Of a stretch of 24,148 nt of DNA, positions 1 to 6,957 are shown piece by piece (position 1 is the stretch's first letter; each line of letters opens with the position of its first letter). The DNA is taken from NCBI GenBank assembly GCA_002315685.1, contig DCHX01000004.1, positions 1 to 24,148 on the forward strand, in the 5' to 3' direction. The DNA is from Ruminococcaceae bacterium UBA1741 (GTDB lineage Bacteria > Bacillota > Clostridia > Oscillospirales > Acutalibacteraceae). The notes beneath the pieces are model-generated. The model had not been told where the DNA came from and made no database searches. It saw only the letters and a list, made by a program, of their open reading frames with translations. The position numbers were made by a program, and so were the translations under genes.

Positions 1-41
1 CACATCATTGACAAACCAACAAATCTATATGTCACGGGGCA

Positions 42-188
42 CTACTCTCTAAAAACGAAGCAATTATGGATAATTATTGCCCTAAGCTGATTACGGAAAA
101 CCTCAACAACCTGTTCGTCAATAAATGCGTTTGCAAGTTCATTTGTAGTAATACGAGCCATACTATCGGGGCGTTTATTAGAATCCAT
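42..188 (-). pseudogene. Short ORF, probable collapsed remnant of guaA (GMP synthetase ATP-pyrophosphatase part)
   Basis: This 48-residue ORF on the minus strand begins MDSNKRPDSMARITTNELAN. It has a good GGAGGA ribosome site (195-200), 6 nt before ATG, and a strong promoter (224-252). Residues 13-27 (ITTNELANAFIDEQV) resemble the start of the clostridial stand-alone GMP synthetase PP-ATPase protein as I remember it. Residues 27-35 (VVEVFRNQL) resemble a stretch about 40-50 residues further on in that protein, after the missing SGGVDSS P-loop. The two pieces join at a shared E-Q-V, as expected for an internal deletion. The tail (RAIIIHNCF) then drifts and meets TAG. No frame continues past about position 20-40. 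The family match comes from memory of the sequence, not from a search. It could instead be an unrelated small protein. I see no active-site residue, so GMP synthetase activity is not expected. Confidence 0.4.
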
Positions 189-223
189 AATTATTCCTCC
201 GCATAGTTTAATCTATCTGAGAC

Positions 224-252
224 ATTATATCCGTTTTTTGCTGTATTTTCAA
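224..252 (-). promoter_or_regulatory. Sigma-A promoter of the leftward guaA-like remnant
   Basis: On the minus strand there is TTGAAA (252-247), a 17-nt spacer and a perfect TATAAT (229-224). Transcription would start near 217, about 30 nt before the ATG at 188. It faces away from the promoter at 290-318. Confidence 0.75.
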
Positions 253-289
253 TGTTTTTTTGCTTTTTACAAGCCGTTATTTATTATAC

Positions 290-318
290 TTGAAAAGATT
301 AGGATTTTTTGGTATAAT
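290..318 (+). promoter_or_regulatory. Sigma-A promoter of the DUF2975-to-asnB operon
   Basis: TTGAAA (290-295), a 17-nt spacer and TATAAT (313-318). The predicted start site near 325 lies just before the AGGAGG at 328-333, so the leader is only about 15 nt. This promoter also fixes the gene start: an in-frame ATG at 260 lies upstream of it and cannot be the start on this transcript. Confidence 0.8.
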
Positions 319-340
319 ATTTCGGTTAGGAGGTCTTAGC

Positions 341-772
341 GTGAAAGACTACAAAAAGAGTGCTGAATTTACTCTTGTAATTACTTATGTTTTAATGGGT
401 TTGTTAATATGCTTTGCGGTTATTTTGCCTTACGGTGTTACTTGGTATGTTGAAAAAATGGGAAGGTCGGCTGACCTTGCTACCGTGGTTATGCTAACCT
501 GTTACCCTTGCACACCTTTGGCTTTTGTTGCTATTCTTTCGCTTCAAAAGATTATGAAAAATGTGCTGAAAGGCAATATTGTAAATGAAAACAATCTGAA
601 ATGTCTTAAAAGACTTGCCGTTTGTTGCTTTGTTGCGGGTATGATAATGGCTTTTGCCGGTTCTTTCTATATGCCTTTTTACATATCGGGCGGCTCGGCT
701 TTGTTCTGCTCGGTTGTTGTTAAGGTGGTTTATGACATTTTAGGACATTATATAAAAAAGGATGAAGAATAA
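341..772 (+). CDS. DUF2975-type four-helix membrane protein
   Basis: A 143-residue integral membrane protein of unknown function. I chose GTG at 341 because AGGAGG lies 7 nt upstream and the promoter -10 ends at 318; the in-frame ATG at 260 would precede the promoter. Hydrophobic segments lie at about residues 10-30, 47-68, 92-110 and 117-135. Between helices 2 and 3 the stretch LKGNIVNENNLKCLKRLAV has the layout of the DUF2975 signature (nirkG-x-x-F-x-x-eN-x-x-x-Lr-x-i). Six cysteines are spread over the protein. DUF2975 proteins often sit beside a small Xre-type regulator, but none is present here. It is the first gene of a tight operon, 4 nt before the ACT-domain gene. The family call is by pattern; a physiological role cannot be given. 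Confidence 0.65.
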   Translation: MKDYKKSAEFTLVITYVLMGLLICFAVILPYGVTWYVEKMGRSADLATVVMLTCYPCTPLAFVAILSLQKIMKNVLKGNIVNENNLKCLKRLAVCCFVAGMIMAFAGSFYMPFYISGGSALFCSVVVKVVYDILGHYIKKDEE

Positions 773-776
773 TTTT

Positions 777-1046
777 ATGAGAACAATAATTACCGTAATC
801 GGAAAAGATGCTGTCGGAATTACCGCAAAGGTAAGTGCCGTTTGTGCCAATAGAAATGCTAATATCGTGGATATTACCCAGTCGGTATTACAAGATGTCT
901 TTGTTATGGTTATGCTTACCGAAATCCAAGACCTTAACTGCTCTTTTAAGGAGTTTAAGGAGGATTTTTGTCGCCTTAGCCAAGAAACAGGACTTGATAT
1001 GCGTGTGATGCACGAGGATGTTTTCGATTCTATGCATAGAATTTAA
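777..1046 (+). CDS. ACT domain-containing protein, UPF0237 family
   Basis: An 89-residue protein that is essentially a single ACT domain, a small ligand-binding fold that usually senses amino acids. The opening MRTIITVIGKDAVGITAKVS and the following NANIVDITQSVLQ are typical of the UPF0237 family (about 90 residues). I prefer the ATG at 777 because it matches the conserved family N-terminus. An ATG at 762 would add five residues and overlap the upstream gene, but leaves no room for a ribosome site. The gene is followed 11 nt later by a UPF0210 gene. This UPF0237-UPF0210 pair is a recurrent arrangement in Firmicutes, including streptococci, and suggests the ACT protein serves or senses for the UPF0210 protein. 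The ligand is unknown. Confidence 0.85.
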   Translation: MRTIITVIGKDAVGITAKVSAVCANRNANIVDITQSVLQDVFVMVMLTEIQDLNCSFKEFKEDFCRLSQETGLDMRVMHEDVFDSMHRI

Positions 1047-1057
1047 GGAGCGACAGT

Positions 1058-2416
1058 ATGCTTAATCTTAACGATATTTTTGAAACCGTTCAAATGATTG
1101 AACAGGAAAATCTTGATATAAGAACCGTTACAATGGGTATTTCCTTGCTTGACTGTGCTGATTCCGATATTAACGAATCCTGCCGTAAGGTTTACGAGAA
1201 AATTGTAAACAAGGCGGGAAAGCTTGTTAAAACCGTTTCGGATATTGAATGTGAATACGGTGTGCCGATTATCAACAAAAGGGTATCGGTTACTCCTATT
1301 TCGATGTTAGTAGCCGTATCGGGCGGAGACCCTGTACTGTATGCGAAAGCACTTCAAAGGGCTGCGGATGATATAGGTGTAAACTTTATCGGCGGTTATT
1401 CCGCTCTTGTTCATAAGGGCTTTTCGGCGGGAGATATTGAGCTTATTAAATCTATTCCGAGAGCACTTGCGGAAACTACCAATATTTGCGCTTCGGTAAA
1501 TATCGGCTCTACAAAATCGGGTATCAATATGGATGCCGTAAAGCTTATGGGTGAGATTGTTAAAGAATCTGCCGAGCTTACAAAGGATAATAACTGTATA
1601 GGTCCTGCAAAATTAGTTGTGCTTTGCAATGCTCCTGAGGATAATCCCTTTATGGCGGGTGCTTTTCACGGTGTCGGAGAGCCTGACTGCGTAATTCATG
1701 TGGGTGTTTCGGGACCGGGTGTTGTTCAGTCGGCTATAAAAAAGTGTCCTGACGGCGATTTCGGAGAGATAGCCGAGATTATAAAACGCACCGCATTTAA
1801 GATAACAAGAATGGGACAGCTTGTGGGAAATGTTGCCTCAAAGCGATTGGGTATTCCGTTCGGTATTGTTGATTTGTCTTTGGCACCTACCCCTGCGGTA
1901 GGCGATTCGGTTGCAAGAATACTTGAAGAAATGGGACTTGAACAATGCGGTATTCACGGAACTACTGCGGCACTTGCTATGCTTAATGACGCCGTTAAAA
2001 AGGGCGGAGTAATGGCTTCGTCTTCGGTTGGCGGACTTTCGGGCGCTTTTATTCCCGTATCGGAGGATGCGGGTATGATTGAGGCGGCACGGGAGGGAAC
2101 CCTTACTATCCAAAAGCTTGAAGCTATGACTGCCGTTTGTTCGGTAGGTCTTGATATGATAGTGTTGCCGGGAGAAACACCGAGCGAGGTTATTTCGGCT
2201 ATTATCGCTGACGAGGCGGCAATAGGAATGGTTAATACCAAAACTACCGCTGTTCGTGTTATTCCCGCAATAGATAAAAAAGTCGGGGATGAACTGTATT
2301 TCGGCGGACTTTTAGGCTCGGGACCTGTTATGGATATTGACCTGAAAAAGAGTCCGAAAAGGTTTATTGACCGTGGCGGAAGGATTCCCGCACCTATGCA
2401 AAGTCTTAAAAACTGA
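1058..2416 (+). CDS. UPF0210 / PFL family protein
   Basis: A 452-residue protein, the usual length of the UPF0210 family (DUF711). Structures in this family resemble pyruvate formate-lyase and anaerobic ribonucleotide reductase barrels, but no activity is established. Recognisable features are the N-terminal ETVQMIEQENLDIRTVTMGI, glycine-rich loops (SVNIGSTKSGINMDA near residue 150; HVGVSGPGVVQSAIKK near 220) and the C-terminal GLLGSGPVMDIDL. A ribosome site (AAGGAG) precedes the ATG. There is no signal peptide or membrane segment, so it should be cytoplasmic. I see no obvious glycyl-radical motif at the C-terminus, so a PFL-type radical mechanism should not be assumed. It shares an operon with the ACT-domain protein before it and membrane-associated genes after it. 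Confidence 0.9.
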   Translation: MLNLNDIFETVQMIEQENLDIRTVTMGISLLDCADSDINESCRKVYEKIVNKAGKLVKTVSDIECEYGVPIINKRVSVTPISMLVAVSGGDPVLYAKALQRAADDIGVNFIGGYSALVHKGFSAGDIELIKSIPRALAETTNICASVNIGSTKSGINMDAVKLMGEIVKESAELTKDNNCIGPAKLVVLCNAPEDNPFMAGAFHGVGEPDCVIHVGVSGPGVVQSAIKKCPDGDFGEIAEIIKRTAFKITRMGQLVGNVASKRLGIPFGIVDLSLAPTPAVGDSVARILEEMGLEQCGIHGTTAALAMLNDAVKKGGVMASSSVGGLSGAFIPVSEDAGMIEAAREGTLTIQKLEAMTAVCSVGLDMIVLPGETPSEVISAIIADEAAIGMVNTKTTAVRVIPAIDKKVGDELYFGGLLGSGPVMDIDLKKSPKRFIDRGGRIPAPMQSLKN

Positions 2417-2431
2417 TTTTGGTGATTTATA

Positions 2432-2755
2432 ATGAAGATGGTAAAAAAAGGCGATATAATTGTAATAATAGTTTCGCTTGTTTTACTTGTGCTTTGCATT
2501 GGCTTTTGCTTACTTATTAAAAAAGACGGAATATATGTTGTAATAAAAGAGGATAACAAAACCGTTTATTCGGGAAGTCTTTTTAAGGATGATACGATAA
2601 AACTTAAACACAATACCGTAAAAATAAAGAACGGACAGGCATATATGCTTTGTGCCGACTGCAAAAATCAAATATGTGTAAATACCGGTAAAATATCAAA
2701 TTCGGGAGAAACGATTGTATGTCTGCCCAACAAGGTAATAGTGGAAATAGAATAA
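2432..2755 (+). CDS. Membrane-anchored NusG domain II protein
   Basis: A 107-residue protein with one N-terminal transmembrane segment (about residues 8-30) followed by a NusG domain II fold (PF07009-type). The C-terminal pattern CADCKNQICVNTG, then SGETIVCLPNKVIVEI, is the family hallmark. Despite the domain name it is not the transcription factor NusG: the domain follows a signal anchor and should face outside the cell. The four cysteines in the exported part could form disulfides or bind a cofactor; this is inference. The start is ATG at 2432, with GGTGAT 5 nt upstream; ATG at 2438 is a possible alternative. It overlaps the next gene by 37 nt. NusG-II and Gx/HepI proteins are commonly encoded side by side in Clostridia, often near electron-transfer or isoprenoid genes. 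Confidence 0.85.
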   Translation: MKMVKKGDIIVIIVSLVLLVLCIGFCLLIKKDGIYVVIKEDNKTVYSGSLFKDDTIKLKHNTVKIKNGQAYMLCADCKNQICVNTGKISNSGETIVCLPNKVIVEIE

Positions 2756-3255
2756 AAAAGCTTTGTATTTATGCACTTTTAGCCTCTGTCTGCATTATTT
2801 TTTCATTTATTGAAAGCTTAATTCCCACCGCACTGATAGCTCCCGGAGTAAAATTGGGGATTTCAAATTGTGTGGCGTTAATGCTTGTGTGCTTTAATGA
2901 CTGCAAGGGTGCGGTTTTCGTAAACTGTACGAGAATAATTATATCGGCATTGCTTTTCGGTTCGCCCTTTTCATTTTTATTTTCGTTTAGTGCGGGAATT
3001 ATATCGCTGTTTTTCAGCATCCTACTCAAAAAGCTTGAAAAAACAGGAATACTCGGCATTAGTATTACGGGTGCGGTAATACATAATATTGTTCAACTTG
3101 CAGTAGCAGTATTTTTAACGGGCAAGGGCGTAATTTTCTATTCCCCGATTTTAATTGCTTCGGGAATTATAAGCGGTGCGGGAATAGGAATACTTTGCAA
3201 GATTTTAACCGACAATAAAAACTTAAACTCGGTATTTAACCAAAAGGAGAACTAA
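2719..3255 (+). CDS. Gx transporter family membrane protein (heptaprenyl diphosphate synthase component I-like)
   Basis: A 178-residue polytopic membrane protein with about five or six hydrophobic segments. The block FSFIESLIPTALIAPGVKLG followed by ISNCVALMLV is the signature of the Gx transporter/HepI family, whose members are often labelled heptaprenyl diphosphate synthase component I. The family resembles small S-component-like membrane proteins, and its substrate is not established. No prenyltransferase aspartate-rich motif is present, so a catalytic role is unlikely. The only reasonable start is ATG at 2719, inside the upstream NusG-II gene, which implies translational coupling. The pairing with a NusG-II protein is conserved and suggests one functional unit at the membrane. 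Confidence 0.8.
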   Translation: MSAQQGNSGNRIKKLCIYALLASVCIIFSFIESLIPTALIAPGVKLGISNCVALMLVCFNDCKGAVFVNCTRIIISALLFGSPFSFLFSFSAGIISLFFSILLKKLEKTGILGISITGAVIHNIVQLAVAVFLTGKGVIFYSPILIASGIISGAGIGILCKILTDNKNLNSVFNQKEN

Positions 3256-3258
3256 TAT

Positions 3259-5094
3259 ATGTGTGGCTTTGTAGGTTTTACAAACAACATAAATGATGAC
3301 GGAACCATTCTTGAAAAAATGATGGATAGAATTGTTCACAGAGGACCTGATTCGTCGGGTAAGTTTACGGACGGCGATATTGCCCTCGGATTCAGAAGAC
3401 TCAGTATTATTGATTTAAGCGAAGGCGACCAGCCTATGTTTAATGAAGATAAAACCTTGGTTCTTGTCTTTAACGGTGAGATATATAACTTTAAGGATTT
3501 AAGGGCTGAGCTTGAAGGCGCAGGACATACCTTCTCTAACAATTCGGATAGTGAAGTTTTAATACACGGCTACGAGGAATGGGGAGAAAATCTTGTTGAC
3601 AGACTTCGAGGTATGTTTGCCTTTGTAATCTACAACCGTGTTGATAAAACACTTTTCGGTGCCCGTGATATGTTCGGTATTAAGCCGTTTTATTATACCG
3701 TTATGAACGGAAGTTTTATATTCGGCTCGGAAATTAAGAGCTTTTTAGACCACCCCGAATTTGTAAAAGAACTAAACGAGGATGCACTTGCACATTATCT
3801 TTCGTTTCAATATTCTCCTACCGAGGAAACATTTTTTAAGAATGTATTTAAGCTACCTCCGGCACATTGCTTTACCTTTAAGGGCGGAAGAATGACAAGA
3901 CGCCGTTATTTCAGACCTGAATTTTGCGAGAAGGCGGGTGTGCTTGACTATTATGCCGATAAAATCGACGAAACAATAAGAGAATCGGTAAAGGCACATA
4001 AAATTGCCGATGTCGAGGTTGGCTCTTTTCTTTCGAGCGGTATAGATTCAAGCTATATTGCAGAGTCCGCAAATGTTGATAAAACCTTTACGGTAGGGTT
4101 TGAAAGTAATGACGGCAACCGATATAACGAAATAGGTTATGCAAAGGATTTTGCCGAAACTATCGGTGTTGAAAACATTTCAAAGGTTATTACCCCTGCT
4201 GAATATTGGGAAACATTTCCGCATATTCAGTACCATATGGACGAGCCTCTTGCCGACCCTGCTTCTATTGCGCTTTATTTTGTAAGTGAGCTTGCAAGCA
4301 AGTATGTTAAGGTTGTAATGTCGGGCGAGGGTGCCGATGAGCTTTTCGGCGGATACAGAATCTATCAAGAGCCGATAACCTTAACCGCTTACGATAAAAT
4401 ACCCTTTGCCGTAAGGCGCGGTGTTTCAAAGCTTTGTGAGCATTTACCTCAAAAGCACGGTATTAACTATCTTGTAAGACGGGGAAAGACAATAGAAGAG
4501 CGGTTTATCGGTAATGCCAACATCTTTTCTAAAAAAGAGAGAAATAAGATACTTAAAAGCGAAAAATCCAAATCTGCCGTATCTCCTCAAATTCTTTGCG
4601 ATAAGTTTTATAAAGAGGTTGCCGACAAGGATACGATTACAAAAATGCAGTATCTTGATATAAATATGTGGCTTATGGGCGATATTTTGCTTAAAGCCGA
4701 TAAAACGAGTATGGCAAATTCGTTAGAGCTTCGTGTTCCGTTTCTTGACAGAAAGGTTATGGAACTTGCTCAAACTATTCCGCTTAATTGCAGGGTTAAT
4801 ACGGTTACTACAAAGTTGGCACTTAGAAAAGCCGCTGAAAAGACCTTACCCGCAAGAACGGCAACAAAGGATAAATTAGGTTTTCCCGTTCCGATTAGAG
4901 AATGGCTTAAAGAGGATAAATACTACAATACCGTAAAAGAAGCCTTTACCTCGGAATATGCAAACCTTTATTTTGATACAAATGAGCTTGTTAAACTTCT
5001 TGACCGCCACAAAAGCGGTAAAGAGGATGTCAGCCGTAAAATTTGGACGGTTTACACCTTTCTTGTTTGGTATAATGAGTTTTTTGTAAAGTAA
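3259..5094 (+). CDS. asnB: Asparagine synthetase, glutamine-hydrolysing
   Basis: Converts aspartate, glutamine and ATP to asparagine, glutamate, AMP and PPi in the cytoplasm. The 611-residue protein has the expected two domains. The N-terminal glutaminase (class II amidotransferase) starts MCGFVGF with the nucleophile Cys2 exposed after Met removal, followed by HRGPDSSG and the FNGEIYNF substrate loop. The C-terminal synthetase has the pyrophosphate loop SSGIDSS at residues 259-265, with the first Gly replaced by Ser as in the Bacillus AsnO-like branch, then SGEGADELFGGY and ELRVPFLDRK. The length fits the family. The start ATG follows AAGGAG and lies 3 nt after the upstream gene. It is the last gene of the 341-5094 operon; no hairpin terminator follows before the thrS promoter. 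Confidence 0.95.
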   Translation: MCGFVGFTNNINDDGTILEKMMDRIVHRGPDSSGKFTDGDIALGFRRLSIIDLSEGDQPMFNEDKTLVLVFNGEIYNFKDLRAELEGAGHTFSNNSDSEVLIHGYEEWGENLVDRLRGMFAFVIYNRVDKTLFGARDMFGIKPFYYTVMNGSFIFGSEIKSFLDHPEFVKELNEDALAHYLSFQYSPTEETFFKNVFKLPPAHCFTFKGGRMTRRRYFRPEFCEKAGVLDYYADKIDETIRESVKAHKIADVEVGSFLSSGIDSSYIAESANVDKTFTVGFESNDGNRYNEIGYAKDFAETIGVENISKVITPAEYWETFPHIQYHMDEPLADPASIALYFVSELASKYVKVVMSGEGADELFGGYRIYQEPITLTAYDKIPFAVRRGVSKLCEHLPQKHGINYLVRRGKTIEERFIGNANIFSKKERNKILKSEKSKSAVSPQILCDKFYKEVADKDTITKMQYLDINMWLMGDILLKADKTSMANSLELRVPFLDRKVMELAQTIPLNCRVNTVTTKLALRKAAEKTLPARTATKDKLGFPVPIREWLKEDKYYNTVKEAFTSEYANLYFDTNELVKLLDRHKSGKEDVSRKIWTVYTFLVWYNEFFVK

Positions 5095-5095
5095 A

Positions 5096-5124
5096 TTGAC
5101 AAATTATGATATAGGTTATATACT
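5096..5124 (+). promoter_or_regulatory. Sigma-A promoter of thrS
   Basis: TTGACA (5096-5101), a 17-nt spacer and TATACT (5119-5124). The -35 begins 2 nt after the asnB stop codon. The predicted start near 5131 leaves a leader of only about 18 nt before the ATG at 5149, too short for a T-box or any other riboregulator. Confidence 0.8.
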
Positions 5125-5148
5125 ATTGAATTAAGGAAGGTAATGTAT

Positions 5149-6912
5149 ATGAAAATTATTTATAAAGACGGTAATGTTGCCGAATGTCCCGAGGAGCTTG
5201 AACTTGAAGTTTTAAGACACAGCGCTTCGCATATTATGGCACAAGCAATAAAAAGATTATATCCCCAAGCGGATTTCGGTTACGGACCTGCAACCGAAAA
5301 AGGCTTTTATTATGATGTTGATTTAGGCGATATTAAGCTTACTGATGAGGATTTGGCAAATATCGAGGCAGAAATGAAGAAGATTGTTAAAGAAAATCTT
5401 CCCATTAAGCCCTTTATTTTGGAAAGAGCCGAAGCTATTAAGCTTATGGAAGAAAGAAATGCAAAATATAAGGTTGAGCATATCGGCGATTTACCCGAAG
5501 ATGCCGAAATCAGCTTCTATCAGCAGGGCGATTATATAGATATGTGTACAGGTCCGCACCTTTGCTATACCAAGGCACTTAAAGCCTTTAAGATTACGGG
5601 ACAGTCGGGTGCATATTGGAAAAACGACAAAGACAATAAAATGCTTACCCGTATAAACGGTATTGCGTTCAGAACACAAGACGAGCTTGATGAACATTTA
5701 AGACTTATGGAAGAGGCTGAACGCCGCGACCACCGCAAAATCGGTAAAGAGATGGAGCTGTTTATGCTTTGCGACGAAGGACCGGGATTCCCGTTCTTCT
5801 TGCCTAACGGTATGCTCCTTAAAAATGCCCTTATTGATTATTGGAGAGAAATACATACAAAAGCCGGTTATGTTGAGGTTTCAACTCCGCTTATTATGAA
5901 CCGTCATTTGTGGGAAACAAGCGGACATTGGGACCACTATAAAGACAATATGTATGCCACAAGAATTGATGATGAGGATTACTGCATTAAGCCTATGAAC
6001 TGCCCCGGCGGTGTAATGGTTTACCGTTCTAAACCTCATAGTTACAGAGAGTTGCCTTTAAGAGTCGGCGAATTGGGACTTGTTCATCGCCACGAATTAA
6101 AGGGTGCTTTGCACGGTCTTTTCCGTGTTCGTTGCTTTACTCAGGACGATGCGCATATCTTTATGACAAAGGAGCAAATCACAGGCGAAATTGTCGGCGT
6201 TGTTGACCTTATTAACCAAGTATATTCAAAATTCGGTTTTGAATATTTTGTTGAGCTTTCTACAAGACCGCAAGACAGTATGGGCTCTGACGAGGACTGG
6301 GAGGCAGCAACAAACGGACTTAAATCCGCTCTTGAAAAAATCGGACTTCCGTATATCATTAACGAGGGCGACGGTGCTTTCTACGGACCGAAAATCGACT
6401 TCCATCTTCGTGATTCTATCGGCAGAACTTGGCAATGCGGTACTATCCAGCTTGACTTCCAAATGCCTATTAATTTCGGACTTGAATATGTTGATGAGGA
6501 CGGCACTAAAAAGCGTCCTATTATGATTCACCGTGTTTGCTACGGCTCTATTGAAAGATTTATCGGTATCTTAACCGAGCATTTTGCCGGCAAATTCCCG
6601 ACATGGCTTTCTCCGATGCAGGTTAAGATTTTGACTTTGCCCGGTCTTGACGAAGCTTATGCAAAGGGAATTTACGATAAGCTTTGCGAAAATAAGATTC
6701 GTGCGGTATTTGATAACCGTAATGAAAAAATCGGCTATAAGGTAAGAGAAGCACGGCAGGTTGACCGTGTACCTTATATGGTTATTGTCGGCAAAAAGGA
6801 AATGGAGGAAGGAACCGTTTCTATCCGTAACCGTGAAACCGACCAAACTACAACTATGAGCTTTGATGAGTTCTTAAACAAGTTGACAACCGAAATTAAA
6901 GATAGGGTATAA
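5149..6912 (+). CDS. thrS: Threonyl-tRNA synthetase lacking the TGS domain
   Basis: Charges tRNA-Thr. I chose ATG at 5149 (587 residues) because AAGGAAGG lies 8 nt upstream; ATG at 5143 would leave only 2 nt. The editing domain has HSASH (residues 24-28) and Cys133/His137 in DMCTGPH, matching the proofreading site. The class II core has the zinc ligands Cys285 (MNCPGG), His336 (DDAHIF) and His461 (MIHRV), with the same spacing as in E. coli ThrRS to within one residue. The C-terminal anticodon-binding domain is complete. What is missing is the roughly 60-residue N-terminal TGS domain: only MKIIYKDGNVAE, its usual first strand, remains before the editing domain. It is otherwise a full enzyme with its own promoter and terminator. 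Confidence 0.95.
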   Translation: MKIIYKDGNVAECPEELELEVLRHSASHIMAQAIKRLYPQADFGYGPATEKGFYYDVDLGDIKLTDEDLANIEAEMKKIVKENLPIKPFILERAEAIKLMEERNAKYKVEHIGDLPEDAEISFYQQGDYIDMCTGPHLCYTKALKAFKITGQSGAYWKNDKDNKMLTRINGIAFRTQDELDEHLRLMEEAERRDHRKIGKEMELFMLCDEGPGFPFFLPNGMLLKNALIDYWREIHTKAGYVEVSTPLIMNRHLWETSGHWDHYKDNMYATRIDDEDYCIKPMNCPGGVMVYRSKPHSYRELPLRVGELGLVHRHELKGALHGLFRVRCFTQDDAHIFMTKEQITGEIVGVVDLINQVYSKFGFEYFVELSTRPQDSMGSDEDWEAATNGLKSALEKIGLPYIINEGDGAFYGPKIDFHLRDSIGRTWQCGTIQLDFQMPINFGLEYVDEDGTKKRPIMIHRVCYGSIERFIGILTEHFAGKFPTWLSPMQVKILTLPGLDEAYAKGIYDKLCENKIRAVFDNRNEKIGYKVREARQVDRVPYMVIVGKKEMEEGTVSIRNRETDQTTTMSFDEFLNKLTTEIKDRV

Positions 6913-6920
6913 AAATATTA

Positions 6921-6947
6921 AAGGGCGGTTTTCCGCCCTTTTGTTTT
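6921..6947 (+). terminator. Rho-independent terminator after thrS
   Basis: Perfect 8-bp stem AAGGGCGG / CCGCCCTT around a TTTT loop, followed by TTGTTTT. It lies 8 nt after the thrS stop codon. The next gene's ribosome site follows directly, so the methyltransferase relies on readthrough or an unseen promoter. Confidence 0.85.
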
Positions 6948-6957
6948 AGGAGTATTT

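Noticed and set aside
62..82. Minus-strand hairpin GCAAT..ATTGC followed by TTCGTTTTT as a terminator
   Set aside because: The stem is nearly all A-T with a bulge and the T-run is displaced. It is possible but too weak to list.
260..340. In-frame ATG at 260 as the start of the DUF2975 gene
   Set aside because: It lies upstream of a perfect promoter (290-318); GTG at 341 has AGGAGG at the right distance, and the extra 27 residues do not fit the family start.
1954..2559. 201-codon minus-strand ORF
   Set aside because: It lies opposite the UPF0210 gene, has low-complexity Ser/Ile-rich composition, and shows no ribosome site or recognisable domain. It is a shadow of the real gene.
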